Notes: generated by a model from the sequence alone, not told the origin. Numbered from the stretch's first letter, positions 1 to 11,499 are shown. The stretch is 64,000 bases of DNA from Hyalella azteca (GCF_000764305.2 NW_025930616.1:1-64000), one strand, 5' to 3'. A program made the numbers and translations.

Positions 1-541
1 AATGGCATGTATACAGATTAATCAAAATACTGTCTTGTGTTTTTGTAAGGCTAAAAAAGTAAGGAAAATGACTGGATGCCTATAGGTAATAAAATTATTG
101 ATGATGAAGTAATTGATGCCAAAAAATTAATAATCATCATCATAATTGGATATTAGAATATTTTTTCATCGTGGCGATTTGTGGCTATATTGTGTATTGC
201 AATTTTCAATTATAATGAATATAATTCTTTGGTTCGATGAAACTCATTCTTGAATCACATTTAAAATATTTGCATCATTTAAGAATACGTAAGACACTCT
301 AATTTCTAAATATGTCTCTGTTATACTGAATAATGATATTAATCATTAGTCCCATTTATTTCATTTTCCACTCGACATACTTATTTGCAACACCGGTTTT
401 GCTTATTAAAATATGACTGTAAAAGTTGCAGTACATAAAGTTTTTTTGGGTGATTTTGAGGAGGTAATTTTTTTAAATGCTGTCAAAGATGACACAAAAA
501 ACAACGTTTGGATCTCCACTGTTTACATTTCGGGCCCACGG

Positions 542-549
542 TGACGTCA
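542..549. promoter_or_regulatory. CRE palindrome TGACGTCA upstream of an ATG
   Basis: A perfect TGACGTCA lies 58 bp upstream of the ATG at 607. The same octamer with similar flanks is at 2325-2332 in copy 2, at nearly the same distance from its ATG. In animals this is the CREB/ATF site and is commonest close to transcription starts. Function here is inferred from position and from its conservation between copies. Confidence 0.35.
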
Positions 550-606
550 CTCGAGACATGCGCATAAATCGTCATCGCCGTGGGTCAACCTTGTATTAGT
601 TAAATC

Positions 607-637
607 ATGGACGGAATTGAGTTCAGCACTAGCGGAA
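607..637 (+). CDS. Candidate first coding exon in repeat copy 1
   Basis: An ATG opens ten codons (MDGIEFSTSG) that end at a consensus donor, GGAA followed by GTAAGT. In copy 2 the same ATG (2400) continues past the lost donor: AGTCCAAGG replaces the donor and the frame stops after four more codons. A one-base shift there would open a second, similar motif, GIDFSAGGSEGIEVK. I read this as a first exon with an intact donor in copy 1 and a broken one in copy 2. No downstream exon was identified. Confidence 0.3.
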
Positions 638-1541
638 GTAAGTTTATACGATGGGCCTCTTGGTCCAGTTGGATGACTTGTGGCATCGTTTGAAAACATT
701 TGCTAAATCATGTGTAATTGAGCATTGAACATTTTTGGAAGTTAGAAATAATTAACAAAAAATCGATAATAACTCGAAAGTTTTTGCGTATCATCAGAAG
801 AACGCATACTATTGCTAGGATACCACTCATCTCAACGATGACAAAGTCGAAAAGTACCCTATATTAAAATAGCCATTAAACCTAATTTTGTACTTTGAAA
901 CTAGACCAATACGGGCAGTGACATGTGACCATTCAATGCCTTATATCAAGTTATATGTGATCTAATCCATTGCAACGGACCTTGTTCGAATACGTAAACG
1001 CATGATTATGGATTCGAAATTATAAAATAAAATAAAATGATAAACATTTGGATGAACAAAATTAAGTTTTTGATAACTAAATACACAAACTAAATCACTC
1101 TTTAAGCACCTTTAATAGCGTCAGGAAGATCATTACTGGTGCTATTACGAGCGAAAGGTGAGGATGTCAGTGGCGGAAGACGTTACGGTACATGGAAGTA
1201 GAAGTGGAAGTGACGGACTCATGGTAGAACTAATACAAGGCTGACCCACGCGCAGCTGCTCCTTGCGGATGACGTTTGTTGTTCTGTGGCCTCACCTTGG
1301 CCCAAAATGTAAATACTGTCGTGAAAGACGTTGTTTGTGTGTCATTTCTGAGAGCAACCAAGTTACCACCTCAAAATCTTTATTAAAACCCAGTAACTGC
1401 AGCTATAGTCTTTCTCTAAGCATATATGGCTTATGCAGCAATTTTGTCAAGTGGAAACAAAATAAATTGGAAAAAATTAACGAGGCCGACTTGCTGCAAG
1501 GCCATAATGGGTTAGAGTTCCGATCATTCAGAAGATAACCA

Positions 1542-1697
1542 GAAAAAATATAACTCAGTACTCACTGCATTGAGTGACAGCGAGCGCATTTTCTCGTCGA
1601 CGAAAACATGCAGTCACGGACGGACAGACAGACGGACAGACGGACATGGCGAGCCCATTAGTGCATTTTTTTCATAAATGAGGAAATGCGCTAAAAA
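1542..1697 (-). mobile_element. Repeat A copy (reverse)
   Basis: Member of the dispersed family read forward as TTAGCGCATTTTCTC, a GCAC-TATT-GTGC stem, a GTCC/GTCT microsatellite, GAGAAAATGCGCT, then ACTCACTGCAGTGAGT and TTATATTTTT. This copy is reversed, with the microsatellite as GGACAGAC repeats. The first and fourth blocks form a 13-bp inverted repeat and the fifth is a 16-bp palindrome (degenerate in this copy). There is no coding capacity. It separates the two long direct repeats. Confidence 0.9.
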
Positions 1698-1855
1698 AGA
1701 AAGCTTTCTCGACCCCCCGCTTTTTTCAAGTGAGTTGACTTAATACCAATTATTTATGTCAGTTTTATCCTAATACTTCTTAGTTTATTCACGATGTTGT
1801 GCATGTTTCAGTATCATATCCTTGTATTTGATATGGCACCATGGCGCCTAAGGCT

Positions 1856-2432
1856 AATGGCATGTATACAGATTAATCAAAATACTGTCTTGTGTTTTTG
1901 TAAGGCTAAAAAATAGGGGAAATGACTGGATGCCTAGGTAATAAAATTATTGATGATGAAGTAATAGATGATAAAAATTAATAATCATCATAACAATTGG
2001 ATATTAGAATATTTTTTCATTCTGATGGCTATATTGTGTATTCCAATTTCCTATTATAATGGATATCATTCTTTGGTTTGGCCTCATAAGCCTGTTACTG
2101 ACTACTGACATAAATCATTATTTCTATTTATTTATTCTATTTATATTATTCTATTTATTTCTTCGAAAAAACTGATATGCAGGACTGGTTTTGCTTAAAA
2201 TAAGACTAGTTACAGTAAATAATTTTTTTTGGACCACTTTGACGCGGTCAATTTTTTAAATGCTGTCAAAGATGACACAAAAAACAACGTGTTGATCTCC
2301 ACTGTTTACATTTTGGGTCCACGGTGACGTCACTCGGGACATGCGCAGTACGGCGACTAAATCGTCATCGCCGTAGGTCAACCTTGTATTAGTTAAATCA
2401 TGGACGGAATTGAGTTCAGCACTAGCGGAAGT
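1856..2432. repeat. Long direct repeat, copy 2
   Basis: Second copy of the 1-639 block, with a CRE at 2325-2332 and an ATG at 2400. Just past the copy end (2433-2480) three similar short motifs beginning GGAATTGA follow each other at about 30-bp steps, two of them in one frame. This copy lacks the GTAAGT donor present in copy 1. Confidence 0.85.
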
Positions 2433-2887
2433 CCAAGGAATTGACTTTAGTGCAGGTGGAAGTGAGGGAATTGAGGTGAAGGTTGTCTTTAATTAAAACT
2501 TGGAACCGGATCTACATGCAAACTTCTGACTGGCAACATTTTATGTCGGCGGTTTCGCACTTTACTAGCGTCATCCGGGAAATTGAGATGACGTCGTGAA
2601 CATTAAATGATCTACGATGAATTTTGACATTTTTTCAAACTAATTGACTTGGACATGAGATCGTGCCAGGAAATTGAAGTTTATTGTAGTTATATATCAG
2701 TTTAAGATAATTGAAACACTGTACAAAATCATAATTCAATATGACATGACATATGGACTCATGTTCATTTATTGCAAATTGTCTAAAGAATTAGATTTTT
2801 CATGTAAATTACACGGATCTCATTTATAAAAGTCGGGATTGAATAAAATTAAAAATAATAGCAATTAACTGTGAAAGCCATGAACTA

Positions 2888-3305
2888 TTGAAGAGATTGT
2901 ATGCAAAGCAAGACTATAATGGAAACATAATTAATTTACATTCAATTGTAGGTTTCTTTATAAATGATCGTATCAAACGACAAAATTTCTTCTCGCTTCG
3001 AATCACCGACATGTGGAACAGCCTCCCCAATGACATCGTTGGCGCTCCAAGTATGAACGCGTTCAAGAACAGACTAGATAAAGCTATGGAAAAATATACG
3101 TTCAGATTTGAAATGCCTAGCTCCTTATATCGAACCCGGTGGAAGTCTAGTAGCTACTTCAAACTATCGTCAGCCATGAAAAGATCCGGTCAAATGACAT
3201 GATTTTAGATCTTCTGTGAACAAGGCACGAAAAGGAAAAGAATCGGCGACAGGCCACATCAGGCCTACACTTCAGCGCTGTCATCACTATGTTATGTTAT
3301 GATCA
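2888..3305 (+). mobile_element. Non-LTR retrotransposon, 5'-truncated 3' end
   Basis: The frame 2888-3202 encodes the C-terminal tail of a LINE reverse transcriptase polyprotein. It has the typical block of small aromatic residues, then WNSLPNDIVGAP and FKNRLDKAMEKY. After the stop comes a 3' UTR with the hairpin-forming GGCGACAGGCC...GGCCT and a short ATGTT-type microsatellite tail at 3288-3301. The catalytic RT and endonuclease parts are absent, so the copy is dead on arrival. Related 3' ends are at 43909-44160 (minus) and 61725-62000 (minus). The RT core is missing, so the clade (Jockey, CR1 or similar) cannot be decided. Confidence 0.8.
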
Positions 3306-3765
3306 TGAAAAAATTCGCGTTTCGCTGAAAGGAAAAATATTTACCTATAAATTCTGTGAAGCGAGAACCTTTAAAAGATTAGTGGTGGTATAATGATACT
3401 TCAATAAGTTAATTATCGTGAAAATCGCAAAAATATTAATTCATTAGTGAATATGGATCCATCACTTCTAAAATTGCTTTGAGACAACAAAACAAAATAT
3501 CGCATGTATTGGACTCAAATACACTAAAAAAAATACTCACTGTGAAAAATCACCATTCTTGAATGAATAATGATAATTAAAGGACTTTGCGCCTGCTCCC
3601 AAACAAAAACGAAAACTTTCTCTGAAATCAAAACGAAACCAAAAGAAAACAAAAACCTAAACTTTCTCTGATGGTCGAATGTTTAGGTACCAGAAGAAAT
3701 AGAAGCTTAACAAGTTATTGCAAATAAGAATTTTTTATCACACACTTCTGTGAGAACGGATCTAC

Positions 3766-3881
3766 CTGAGAACATCCGGTGCACTCGTTGCCATTGTACT
3801 TCCCACTACATAGCTTGTTTACCCACATATTCCAATGGGATTTTAGTTGTGGTATATATTCAGCATGGCATTGAACTAGAT
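3766..3881 (-). CDS. Candidate internal exon, gene E
   Basis: Minus-strand stretch between an acceptor (CATAATAG) and a CAG/GTAGAT donor. It is open in phase 1 for 38 codons, including HAEYIPQLKSHWNMWVNKL and a Cys-rich end, NECTGCSQ. It follows the 4843-4964 candidate in matching phase. No family was recognised. The splice sites are reasonable and the reading looks protein-like, but the ORF is short enough to be chance. Confidence 0.35.
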
Positions 3882-4842
3882 CTATTATGAATGAATTAGG
3901 ATGAATTAGCATGCATGGCAGCCGCAAGAGTTAATGTGGAGAACTGAAAAACGATTTTTTAAACCGTTAAATATGCTCTGTGAAGAATCGTTGTTTATAT
4001 GAGATAAAGACTCACATAATTTCATGTTATTATTTGGCTTTTATTAATTGGATTGAATAGAGCAATTATTATGACATTTGATTAAATGTAGAATTTAGTT
4101 TGAATAATTACTTTCTTCCAACTATCAAGTAACTATGAGGCCAATTAGGGGCCTAATTACGCGTTAATTGTGAGATCATTAAGAATCAACTAAGTTTTCT
4201 GTAACGCTCAGCACTTATCTTTTCCCAGCTACAGAAATCAAGAAGTTTTGAAATATTTCTGAAGGCAGTTATTAAAATCTTAAATAGAGTAATTGCTATC
4301 ATACTCTTTTTGATGATGCTCAATGATACCCAGCCTGTGTAGAGACGTTTTCTACCATTATTATTATCAATTATTTTCACGTTATCTGATTACCGAACCC
4401 GGTAACATCACATAATAATTTGCAATGATACCGGGTCCGTGTAGAGGAGCTTTATGTCGTTGTCAGAAGAGATTGGCAAACCCGGTAACTTTTTCTTCTC
4501 TGGGAAGATCGGTGGTCAGATATACCGCACAAACAGATCAATGTACGTCTTTCTGTCATAGCAACGCAGACTTTTGAATGTTTGTAGAAGTGGAGCCATG
4601 GTCGTGGTCACTTGAAAATAGATAGTGTTCATGTGATAATGCAGATATGCAAAAGGCGGCAGGAGAAGAAAATTCAAAAGTATCTAGCATCTAAAATGTG
4701 TACGTATTCAAATATTTGTTGTAGTCTAGGTGGCAGTTCGTTGTTGAATTTAGAACGCTTGCAATATTATTATGAATGATTCACGAGGTTCTTTAATAAA
4801 CTTATCATATGCACATCCTAAATAAAAATTGTCGGTGCTTAC

Positions 4843-4964
4843 ATTGACGTCGAAGTTTCCGGCTAAGAAGCTCGGACCAAGAAGCGGCCCTCACAAGCGG
4901 ATGTGTTAATGCCACATGATCATGGCCGGCGTATAGGCGGCCACTTAATGCCTCATGGTTTGCA
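4843..4964 (-). CDS. Candidate internal exon, gene E
   Basis: Minus-strand stretch from acceptor TTTGTCTGCAAG to donor GTAAGC. The frame ANHEALSGRLYAGHDHVAL...SELLSRKLRRQ is open throughout (phase 2 in, phase 1 out), so it can join the 3766-3881 exon. Base composition is clearly richer in G+C than the flanks. It abuts an opposite-strand open frame starting at 4972; at most one of the two is likely to be a real coding exon. Confidence 0.35.
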
Positions 4965-4971
4965 CTTGCAG

Positions 4972-5265
4972 ACAAACTACCACTCTTTAATAATATTGGT
5001 AGAGAACTATTATTTTCTACTACTAATAATAAATGGAATAAAAATATTTGTACGTAAACGTGCAAACAAATCCTCGGTTGGGAAAATTTCACACTTGAAA
5101 CCTGGCTCGTTCAGAAATGACCAACGATCTGTTGGCGATGAAACATCTGAAATTGTCAGTAGTGGTGGCGCTCGTGATGACGAGGTTAGAGTTGTTGTGA
5201 ACTGTACACATTCTCACACCCAACGTGCCGGCTGTAGCCGTAGGAAACCTCGCAGCAGGATGTAA
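4972..5265 (+). CDS. Candidate exon with a membrane segment, 97 codons
   Basis: After the acceptor GCACTTGCAG a frame stays open to TAA at 5263. It reads a hydrophobic run (residues 5-24, SLIILVENYYFLLLIIN) followed by basic VRKRANKS, then a polar tail rich in Ser, Asp and Arg. That is the order expected for a single membrane helix with a cytoplasmic tail. The open frame extends upstream to an ATG at 4909. No family was recognised. It may be chance, as the hydrophobic part is AT-rich. Confidence 0.25.
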   Translation, partial: TNYHSLIILVENYYFLLLIINGIKIFVRKRANKSSVGKISHLKPGSFRNDQRSVGDETSEIVSSGGARDDEVRVVVNCTHSHTQRAGCSRRKPRSRM

Positions 5266-5989
5266 TGAGTGAGACTGCCAAACTTAACTGCGTTGAATCA
5301 TATGAGCGATCTCCCAATTTTTCTGCATGACTTGCAACCCGTGAACTTCGCGTTGAATTTCATTTTTTGTTCTAGCGTAAATATTACTGTGGTTGTGCAG
5401 TCTTCTTGCCTCATCACATGATTCCAAAAATTTGCAATTGTCTAACATTAATAATCTAAAAGTGTTTTATTATTTATTTGTGGAACAAGTTTACCGCACC
5501 TATCATTTCCGTCGCTTATGGACCCTTTCTATCCCAAAGCAATTGCTCCGTCTATATGTGTACACACTTGCATTTGTTGTGTTCATGTATTGCTGGGACA
5601 TTAGTCAAGTTAGTAAACTTGTTTAATGAACATTTTTTTACTGCATGATTTTCATGTGTGTGACGAGTTTAAGTGCGTAAATTTGTTGATGTTCTTATTG
5701 CCATATCCATGCATAAGTGATCTGATGAATCAGAAAATTAAAAAAGTTTACAATCATTCCGTTTCATAATTGTCAATTTTCCAATGAGTATTCATGGTTT
5801 CTCGACTATTCTGAATGGCAGCAGTTCAGTATAGTAGCATAGTCTAAATATGCTGACCGCCTCGGATCCTTCAGTATTTATTAGGACTTGATGTGATGCA
5901 TAAATAACATATCTCGTTTCAAATAAGCTATTAAAACTATTCAAAATACACCAGGATTCAGAAGGTTACCACGGTCAGAATACAAGTTT

Positions 5990-6610
5990 AATACTATTTC
6001 CGATGATGAGCGAAACTCTTTTCCTGTAACTCTGTTTGACACACAACATGGGCCGATCTGTAATTTATTTCCATCCGTGACTATACGAGGTCACATGTAA
6101 TATTCCTTTTGATTATCAATTGGTGACGCGCGTCTGGAGAGTCCGTACCCATATATAATTCAGCCAAGCCATCCCCAATTCTAGCAAGTGCAATTGTAAA
6201 TGATGGATGATCCCGATGATTAAAGCGAGTCAACTGCTTGTGGTTCGCATTCGTATCCCGCTCCAGCAGACTGCAAAAGACGACATAGAGTCCGTTTCAA
6301 CGCAGAAATCTCGAAGAAATGTTGTATAGAGACTGCCATGTTCTGTACCCTGACACATAGTTGTACAATCAAGGAAGTGAGCCTTTGCCATCATCGTCGA
6401 TCGTGTTTCTCCCAAAGGAATAACATAATAGCTTCGCTTCGAATTTCTGCGTACAATTAAAGGAGGTTCATTTGCCTAAGCTACAGTTGAATGCCTGGAT
6501 CTGCCGTGTCACGGACACCGACAACGATAATTACTCGACCAAATATTGCACAGCCGTCGCGTGATCGCTGCAATTTGGAAAGTGGCTGAACAGCAACCTC
6601 TTATCAGGCC
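5990..6610 (-). pseudogene. Decayed Tc1-like transposase relic
   Basis: Read on the minus strand, fragments in shifting frames resemble successive parts of a Tc1/mariner transposase. There is a helix-turn-helix-like start, then HGRSRHSTV like the basic GRPR linker, TLCRLLQSAGAG like the second DNA-binding helix, and a frame-shifted part ending YMGTDSPDA in the place of the first DDE Asp block. Several stops and at least two frameshifts interrupt it, so no protein can be made. The match is by eye only. Terminal inverted repeats were not found. Confidence 0.3.
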
Positions 6611-6910
6611 TTAACTATTTCAGAGTTTTGTGATAAAAATCTGGTATTTAATGCCGTTGTTGATTCAATGACGAATGAATTATCAAGAAAATCTTCTTTT
6701 ACCATACATTATTTAACACATTGAGTACGGCACAACCTACCAGCGCTGTCAGATGGCCTAAAACGGCCAAGACCGCGGATAAAAAAGGCCTATAATTCAA
6801 AATGTAAATTTGTAGGTTCCTGTGTAAAAATAAAATTTTTTATCTTCCGCACTTTTTAGAATTGCACTGCCATCAGAAATTTTTTTTCGACAGACGCAAT
6901 TGAAACAATT

Positions 6911-6956
6911 AGATCAGTACTCCCTGCAGTGAGTGACACAGAGCGCATTTTATCGT
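6911..6956 (-). mobile_element. Repeat A fragment
   Basis: Only the palindrome end of repeat A remains, with changes (CCCTGCAGTGAGTGACA, then GAGCGCATTTTATCG). The microsatellite and opposite end are missing. Confidence 0.65.
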
Positions 6957-7794
6957 CCGTCATCCCACAAATCCGTGTTATTCTCATTTTAATGAAACTT
7001 TTACTTGTTTTAGTAAGTTCCTTGCCGTATGCCATAAATTATCCTGGAAATGAAGGATGTAGTTCATCACACTAAGCATATTTTCTTCTAATATTTTCCC
7101 ACCCAACTCAAGCGTAGCAAATTGAAGAGATTTTTCCATTGATATGCAAAGATGCGATGAATGTCTTATCTAGACTGTTAGTTTTCAAGTCCCTTAGCAG
7201 ATATTTATCAAAACTTGCATAGAGTGGGAGTAACATTTTTTATTTTGTTCAGCAGAATTGCGAAAAATATCATCTCATTCATGTAGTAGAATTTTCCGTA
7301 ATATAGAGACAGTGTTAGTCATTGCTGATCCGACATTTTTTTCCATTTATTCTCAAAAGAATGTTAGTATAATCTTGATTGTATTTGAATTAGATCTTAT
7401 CATTGAAGGGATGATCATCGTGCGTGCGTAATGCTAGATCGACCTTAATTACAGACATCGATGGAAATTGCTTTAACCAAAGTAAATGTACGTGTAACAA
7501 GTAACACGAAAAACACGTGATTTTTTAATACAGTTTCGTGTGCATTGATGAAAGCACTGCCGACTCGTTTTCATCTATTTTTATTGACATTATCAATTAG
7601 CATCATCAAATATTTTCAGTCGCATTATGATCACGTTAATTATACAGCTAATGAAAAATATCTGGAATTTTCAATCGTTCCGAACACGTGAACGGATTGG
7701 CATTAATGGTTTGGTATTTAGGATGTAAAGAAACTTTATTAAAAGCCGTTGATAAAATATCAGGGAAGAGAATAATTTTTATCATTTTACGCAG

Positions 7795-8028
7795 CCATTA
7801 ATAGAGCCGGGGAAAATACCGGCGTACAAAACATATAACTTTCTTCCGCGACAAATGGAACTTGATAGCACCCATGCGGATCGGGAAAAATCCCCTCTTC
7901 CAAATGGAGAGAAAATTCCCTTACAAAAAAATATAATTAATTTAAGTGACTTGAATGGTGAGAAATCCAAGATTTCCAGCGTGTTTAAGAAATATATTCA
8001 GGAAGTTAATAATAGAACCTCGTTGTGA
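7795..8028 (+). CDS. Candidate terminal exon with poly(A) signal, gene D
   Basis: After the acceptor TCATTTTACGCAG a frame is open for 77 codons to TGA at 8026. It includes PGKIPAYKTYNFLPRQMEL, a Lys/Asp/Ser-rich middle, and a C-terminus SSVFKKYIQEVNNRTSL. An AATAAA lies 41 bases after the stop (8069-8074), as expected for a last exon. Codon use looks non-random and the reading is hydrophilic. No family was recognised and the upstream exons are not located. The alternative is a chance open frame. Confidence 0.35.
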   Translation, partial: PLIEPGKIPAYKTYNFLPRQMELDSTHADREKSPLPNGEKIPLQKNIINLSDLNGEKSKISSVFKKYIQEVNNRTSL

Positions 8029-8156
8029 TCCACGGTATGTCCTGCCGGATAAATGAATGCATTGCGTTAATAAATTCCTAATTTTGGCAACGAGTGATCA
8101 TCGAATTTCTAGTAATTGCATGACTGAAATCTTCTACACAAATGGGCACGTTTTTG

Positions 8157-8326
8157 GAAAAAATATAACTCAGTGCTCACTGCAGTGAGTGACAGAGAGC
8201 GCATTTTCTCGTCGACGAAAACTTGAGGTCACGGACAGACGGACGGACAGACGGACAGACAGACAGACAGACATGGTGAGCACAATAGTGCATTTTTTTC
8301 CATAAATAAGAAAATGCGCTAAAAAC
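8157..8326 (-). mobile_element. Repeat A copy (reverse), near complete
   Basis: Full order of blocks present in reverse, with a long GGACAGACAGAC microsatellite (8232-8272) and both arms of the 13-bp inverted repeat. The copy is flanked by A/T runs on both sides. No target-site duplication beyond A/T runs can be defined. Confidence 0.9.
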
Positions 8327-9439
8327 GGACAACGTTTACAAGTAATATATTAATTACGCTGTTGTTAGATATATATTAGCATCAATTATTATTGCGGGAG
8401 AGACAGGATAAATTCAAATCGGAATTGAGAGGAGTCAAGTGTTGAGAGCTGCATCACATGTATCGTAGTTTTGCTCCGTACAGTTTGCCAGCATAAATAA
8501 ACCGTACAATAAACCTTGTGAACGCATTATCACTAACGCAGAGTCACTCATCCTATCCTCAGTTGGTGAAATTTATTTTTATCGTTTTTAAAATCATTTT
8601 GATTATCGGTCAACCAATTTATCCATAAATTAGATTAGTTGTGCATCGTTTTTCTCATAGTGAGAACAGTTGTACATTATTTTCAGATCATGAACACAAA
8701 TTATATAGAGATGTCGTGCTTTATAATCAGTGATATAATTGTTGTTTCTATAGAGACAATTTCAATAGAATTAATAATGTTGATGACTCAAAAATAAAAG
8801 GTCGCCGCGAATGATCTTCATCGCTTCAATTCAAAGAGACCTTCAATTTATTTCTATTTATATGCGAGTCTAATTCAGGACAGGGAATTCCAGGTAATTT
8901 AAATATTACGTAGAATTATTTATTAGTCGCCCATTATACTGGTCGCCCGCCAGCCATCGCACAGAAATAAATATTCATCAATAGGCCATATATTTGATAA
9001 ATATTTTATTTCCTATAATATAAGGTCATATATTTGAAATGGGTTGCTCGTTAAGCCTCATGTTTATCCGTCACAAGGTGCTAAAGAAAAGAAGTAGGTT
9101 TGTGAACGTCCCAATGACGTGTTTTAGTCAAAACTTGATGCCTCTCTTGAATTAAATGTGACGGTGAAACAAGGGTGATAATAAGTGATGTTTGGTTTAC
9201 GATGTTTTGTCGGTTACATCAATCTCACCCGATAGATGTGTAAGATTTGGGTCGTCAAAGGCGACCGAACTGTATTTTGCACGAATGACACTGCAAGTTA
9301 TATTTAAAACTAGTACATTTTGAATTATCTATGGACATCTGTGCGGGCAATTTTATAAAAATGAATTTGCGAGAATAGGCCGTGGTGCCGGCCAAGTGTA
9401 CGTATACTTTACAGCGTCTCATTGCATTCGAACTGTAGG

Positions 9440-9440
9440 N
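9440..9440. other. Single-N join
   Basis: An isolated N between GAACTGTAGG and TGCAGAGC. Four other isolated Ns in the window sit at repeats or duplications, so this is more likely a scaffold join of unknown size than a miscalled base. Confidence 0.5.
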
Positions 9441-9559
9441 TGCAGAGCTATACGCAGAATTGGCTCAATTTAAGTGACATGAGAGCTGCCGGCTACCCTC
9501 TGGAGGACAGCCTTCCCAGAACCAAACCATTGGAAAATGAAGCTAGAGGTCGCTATCCG

Positions 9560-9656
9560 TAAACCTATAGAAGTACCCTATAGAACCTATAGAATTCACA
9601 ACCTATATAGAACCTGTAGAATTCACGACCTATATAGAACCTAAAAAATTCACGTT
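9560..9656. repeat. Tandem repeat, about 29-bp unit
   Basis: Three to four imperfect units of CCTATATAGAACCTGTAGAA followed by TTCACGA, directly before the SINE head. The boundary between array and SINE is near 9653. Confidence 0.75.
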
Positions 9657-9898
9657 CACCAGTGGTTACAGTTATCAAGATTGGAGCACAGAGGCGCGGG
9701 TTCGATCCCAGCTCTGTGCGTCAGTTTCTGGTCAGAATCGGCAAGAGGCCGGGCGGTTAAGCACAGCAGAATTGTAGCAGTGAGTTGCGCGTTCGAGACT
9801 CGCAACAAGCTGTGGATGTTCTGCGATGTTAAGAATCGGCGACAGGCCTACGGCCTAACAAAAGCAGAAACCGCTATTATTATTACTATTATCCCTAT
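9653..9898 (+). mobile_element. Dimeric tRNA-derived SINE with LINE-like tail
   Basis: Two tRNA-like heads stand in tandem. The first has TGGTTACAG as A box and GGTTCGATCCC (9699-9709) as B box. The second has GGCGGTTAAGC, like a class II tRNA A box, and CGTTCGAGACTC (about 9790-9802) as B box. Each head is followed by the motif AATCGGC-AAGAGGCC or AATCGGCGACAGGCC. The second motif matches the 3' UTR of the LINE at 2888-3305. The element ends in an ATT-rich simple tail. This fits a SINE mobilised by the partner LINE. It is transcribed by RNA polymerase III if active. Confidence 0.7.
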
Positions 9899-10159
9899 CA
9901 TCCATTATGCGAATGACAGTTTGTGTGCGCCTGCATTTGTGGACATATTTATTTATGATAATTTCTGATTCTGGTGCTCAATTTCTAAATAGTTGAAAAG
10001 TAGATTCCATTGTAGTGGCTATATTTAATTTTAGCATGAGAGAAGGTATTTATGTTGATGTGTGCAAGTATAACAAAAGCGACGTGCCGAATCCAAACAT
10101 GATTTTACTGGTTGTTATTAAACAACTGAAGGTGAAATCTTGTACTTTAGTTGCCTAAT

Positions 10160-10380
10160 GAGTTCACGTTAAGTTTAATATGATGCCCAAGTGAGGTTGA
10201 AGATTGAGTTCAAGTTAAGTTTAATATGATGCCCAAGTGAGGTTCAAGATTGAGTTCAAGTTAAGTTTAATATGATGCCCAAGAGAGGTTCAAGATTGAG
10301 TTCAAGTTAAGTTTAATATGATGCCCAAGAGAGGTTCAAGATTGAGTTCAAGTGAAGTTCAAGTACTCGTTCAAGTACTC
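10160..10380. repeat. Tandem repeat, 46-bp unit
   Basis: About 4.5 units of TTCAAGTTAAGTTTAATATG followed by ATGCCCAAGTGAGGTTCAAG. The right end degenerates into short TCAAGTACTCG repeats. Confidence 0.9.
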
Positions 10381-10860
10381 GTGAAGTTATTATTAGTACT
10401 CGTTAAACACTATGATTATACTAAAATTTGCCGTAATCAGTTTCAATATTGCAGTCTGAATGTCATTGAAGCGATGAATCGACGTCGGTTTTGCTATTTA
10501 ATGAAATAAGGCGGAATAACACCGTATAGATATTCGAATTCAATCATTCATAAAAGACTATAGTTAAGGAGATACTTGATTGCGATGAGTGTTTCGGTCT
10601 CATTATATTATTATCAATATCAGAAGTTGTGTGTTGTGATCTCTCAAGTGAAAGCGTTCTGAATTAAACTGTGTATCTTTTACTGAACAATAGAAAGAAC
10701 TACAGCAACATGGAAACAACAGCAAGAATCGTTTTGAACCCACACTGCCAGATTCAAAATTTATAAGATCTATAACACTATATAGTAAATAAATTAGGAA
10801 TAGAAATAAAAGTGCAATTGAACCACTATCACAGAATCTACAATAAATGAAAATTTCCAG

Positions 10861-10968
10861 TTGTCCAGCAATGCAACAGAACATCTTTTACATCTGTCAT
10901 TATTTCTTTGGAGACATCCCATTGATCTGAGAGATGCTGTTGTTGAAATGCTCGTCTCGCAGCGATAA
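10861..10968 (+). CDS. Candidate small terminal exon with poly(A) signal
   Basis: Acceptor GAAAATTTCCAG, then 35 open codons ending LRDAVVEMLVSQR and TAA, with AATAAA 14 bases later (10982-10987). No family was recognised. The ORF is short, so chance is likely enough to keep confidence low. Confidence 0.2.
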   Translation: MSSNATEHLLHLSLFLWRHPIDLRDAVVEMLVSQR

Positions 10969-11246
10969 TTTTCAATACAAGAATAAAAGATGTACAAATC
11001 ATGCCTCACTACGTAGAGACCATCCTTTTGTATTTCAGTCTACGGTGGCCATTGCCACTCACATTGAACAATATTGCCATTGCCACTCACCTGCATTGAA
11101 CAATACGTTCAATGCAGTGATACGAGTCACGTGCTGCCTTTGACTCATGCTTACACGTGACTGGTATGCACGCGTATGGTTTTGAAAATCTGGAAAATCT
11201 CTTATGGGACAAACAAAATATTCTCTTATCATAACAACAATTTCAG

Positions 11247-11486
11247 AAAATTATTGCTCTTCTGGTCATGGCTCCATGGGTCAGCATCACTATTGCGCCT
11301 ACGTTGCGGCAGTTAATTACATTTGCAGATAAAGAAATGAGGTTAGAAGTGAACATTTGCTGTCATTTGTCACGCGTCACTAGCATGGCAGATCTCCCTG
11401 TCTCTGTAAATGACGCGCGCCGAACTAGACAGTTTTTGCGTTACATAATTTTAAAGTATATTAAAGTGTATGGCACTCAAAATTAA
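11247..11486 (+). CDS. Candidate exon or small ORF, 79 codons
   Basis: Starts after a good acceptor (ATAACAACAATTTCAG). Its internal ATG at 11268 has a favourable context (GTCATGG). The frame reads IALLVMAPWVSITIAPTLRQ, then a polar stretch with CCHLSRVTSMADLPVSV and a basic end. There is no AATAAA close downstream. It is unrecognised. Confidence 0.25.
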   Translation, partial: KIIALLVMAPWVSITIAPTLRQLITFADKEMRLEVNICCHLSRVTSMADLPVSVNDARRTRQFLRYIILKYIKVYGTQN

Positions 11487-11499
11487 GAATTACTGTAAA

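Larger units (their letters stand above)
1..639. repeat. Long direct repeat, copy 1 (promoter/first-exon-like)
   Basis: This block is repeated at 1856-2432 with the same order of elements: an AT-rich part, a stretch ending in a CRE site, then an ATG-containing GC-richer end. Most of the two copies align well, but copy 1 has extra sequence around 250-400. The repeat begins at the first base of the window, so it may extend further left. The offset is about 1855 bp. It could be a segmental duplication of a gene 5' end or a pair of element ends. No TG...CA termini are visible. Confidence 0.85.

Noticed and set aside
9681..9968. 95-codon plus frame
   Set aside because: It lies over the tRNA-derived SINE.
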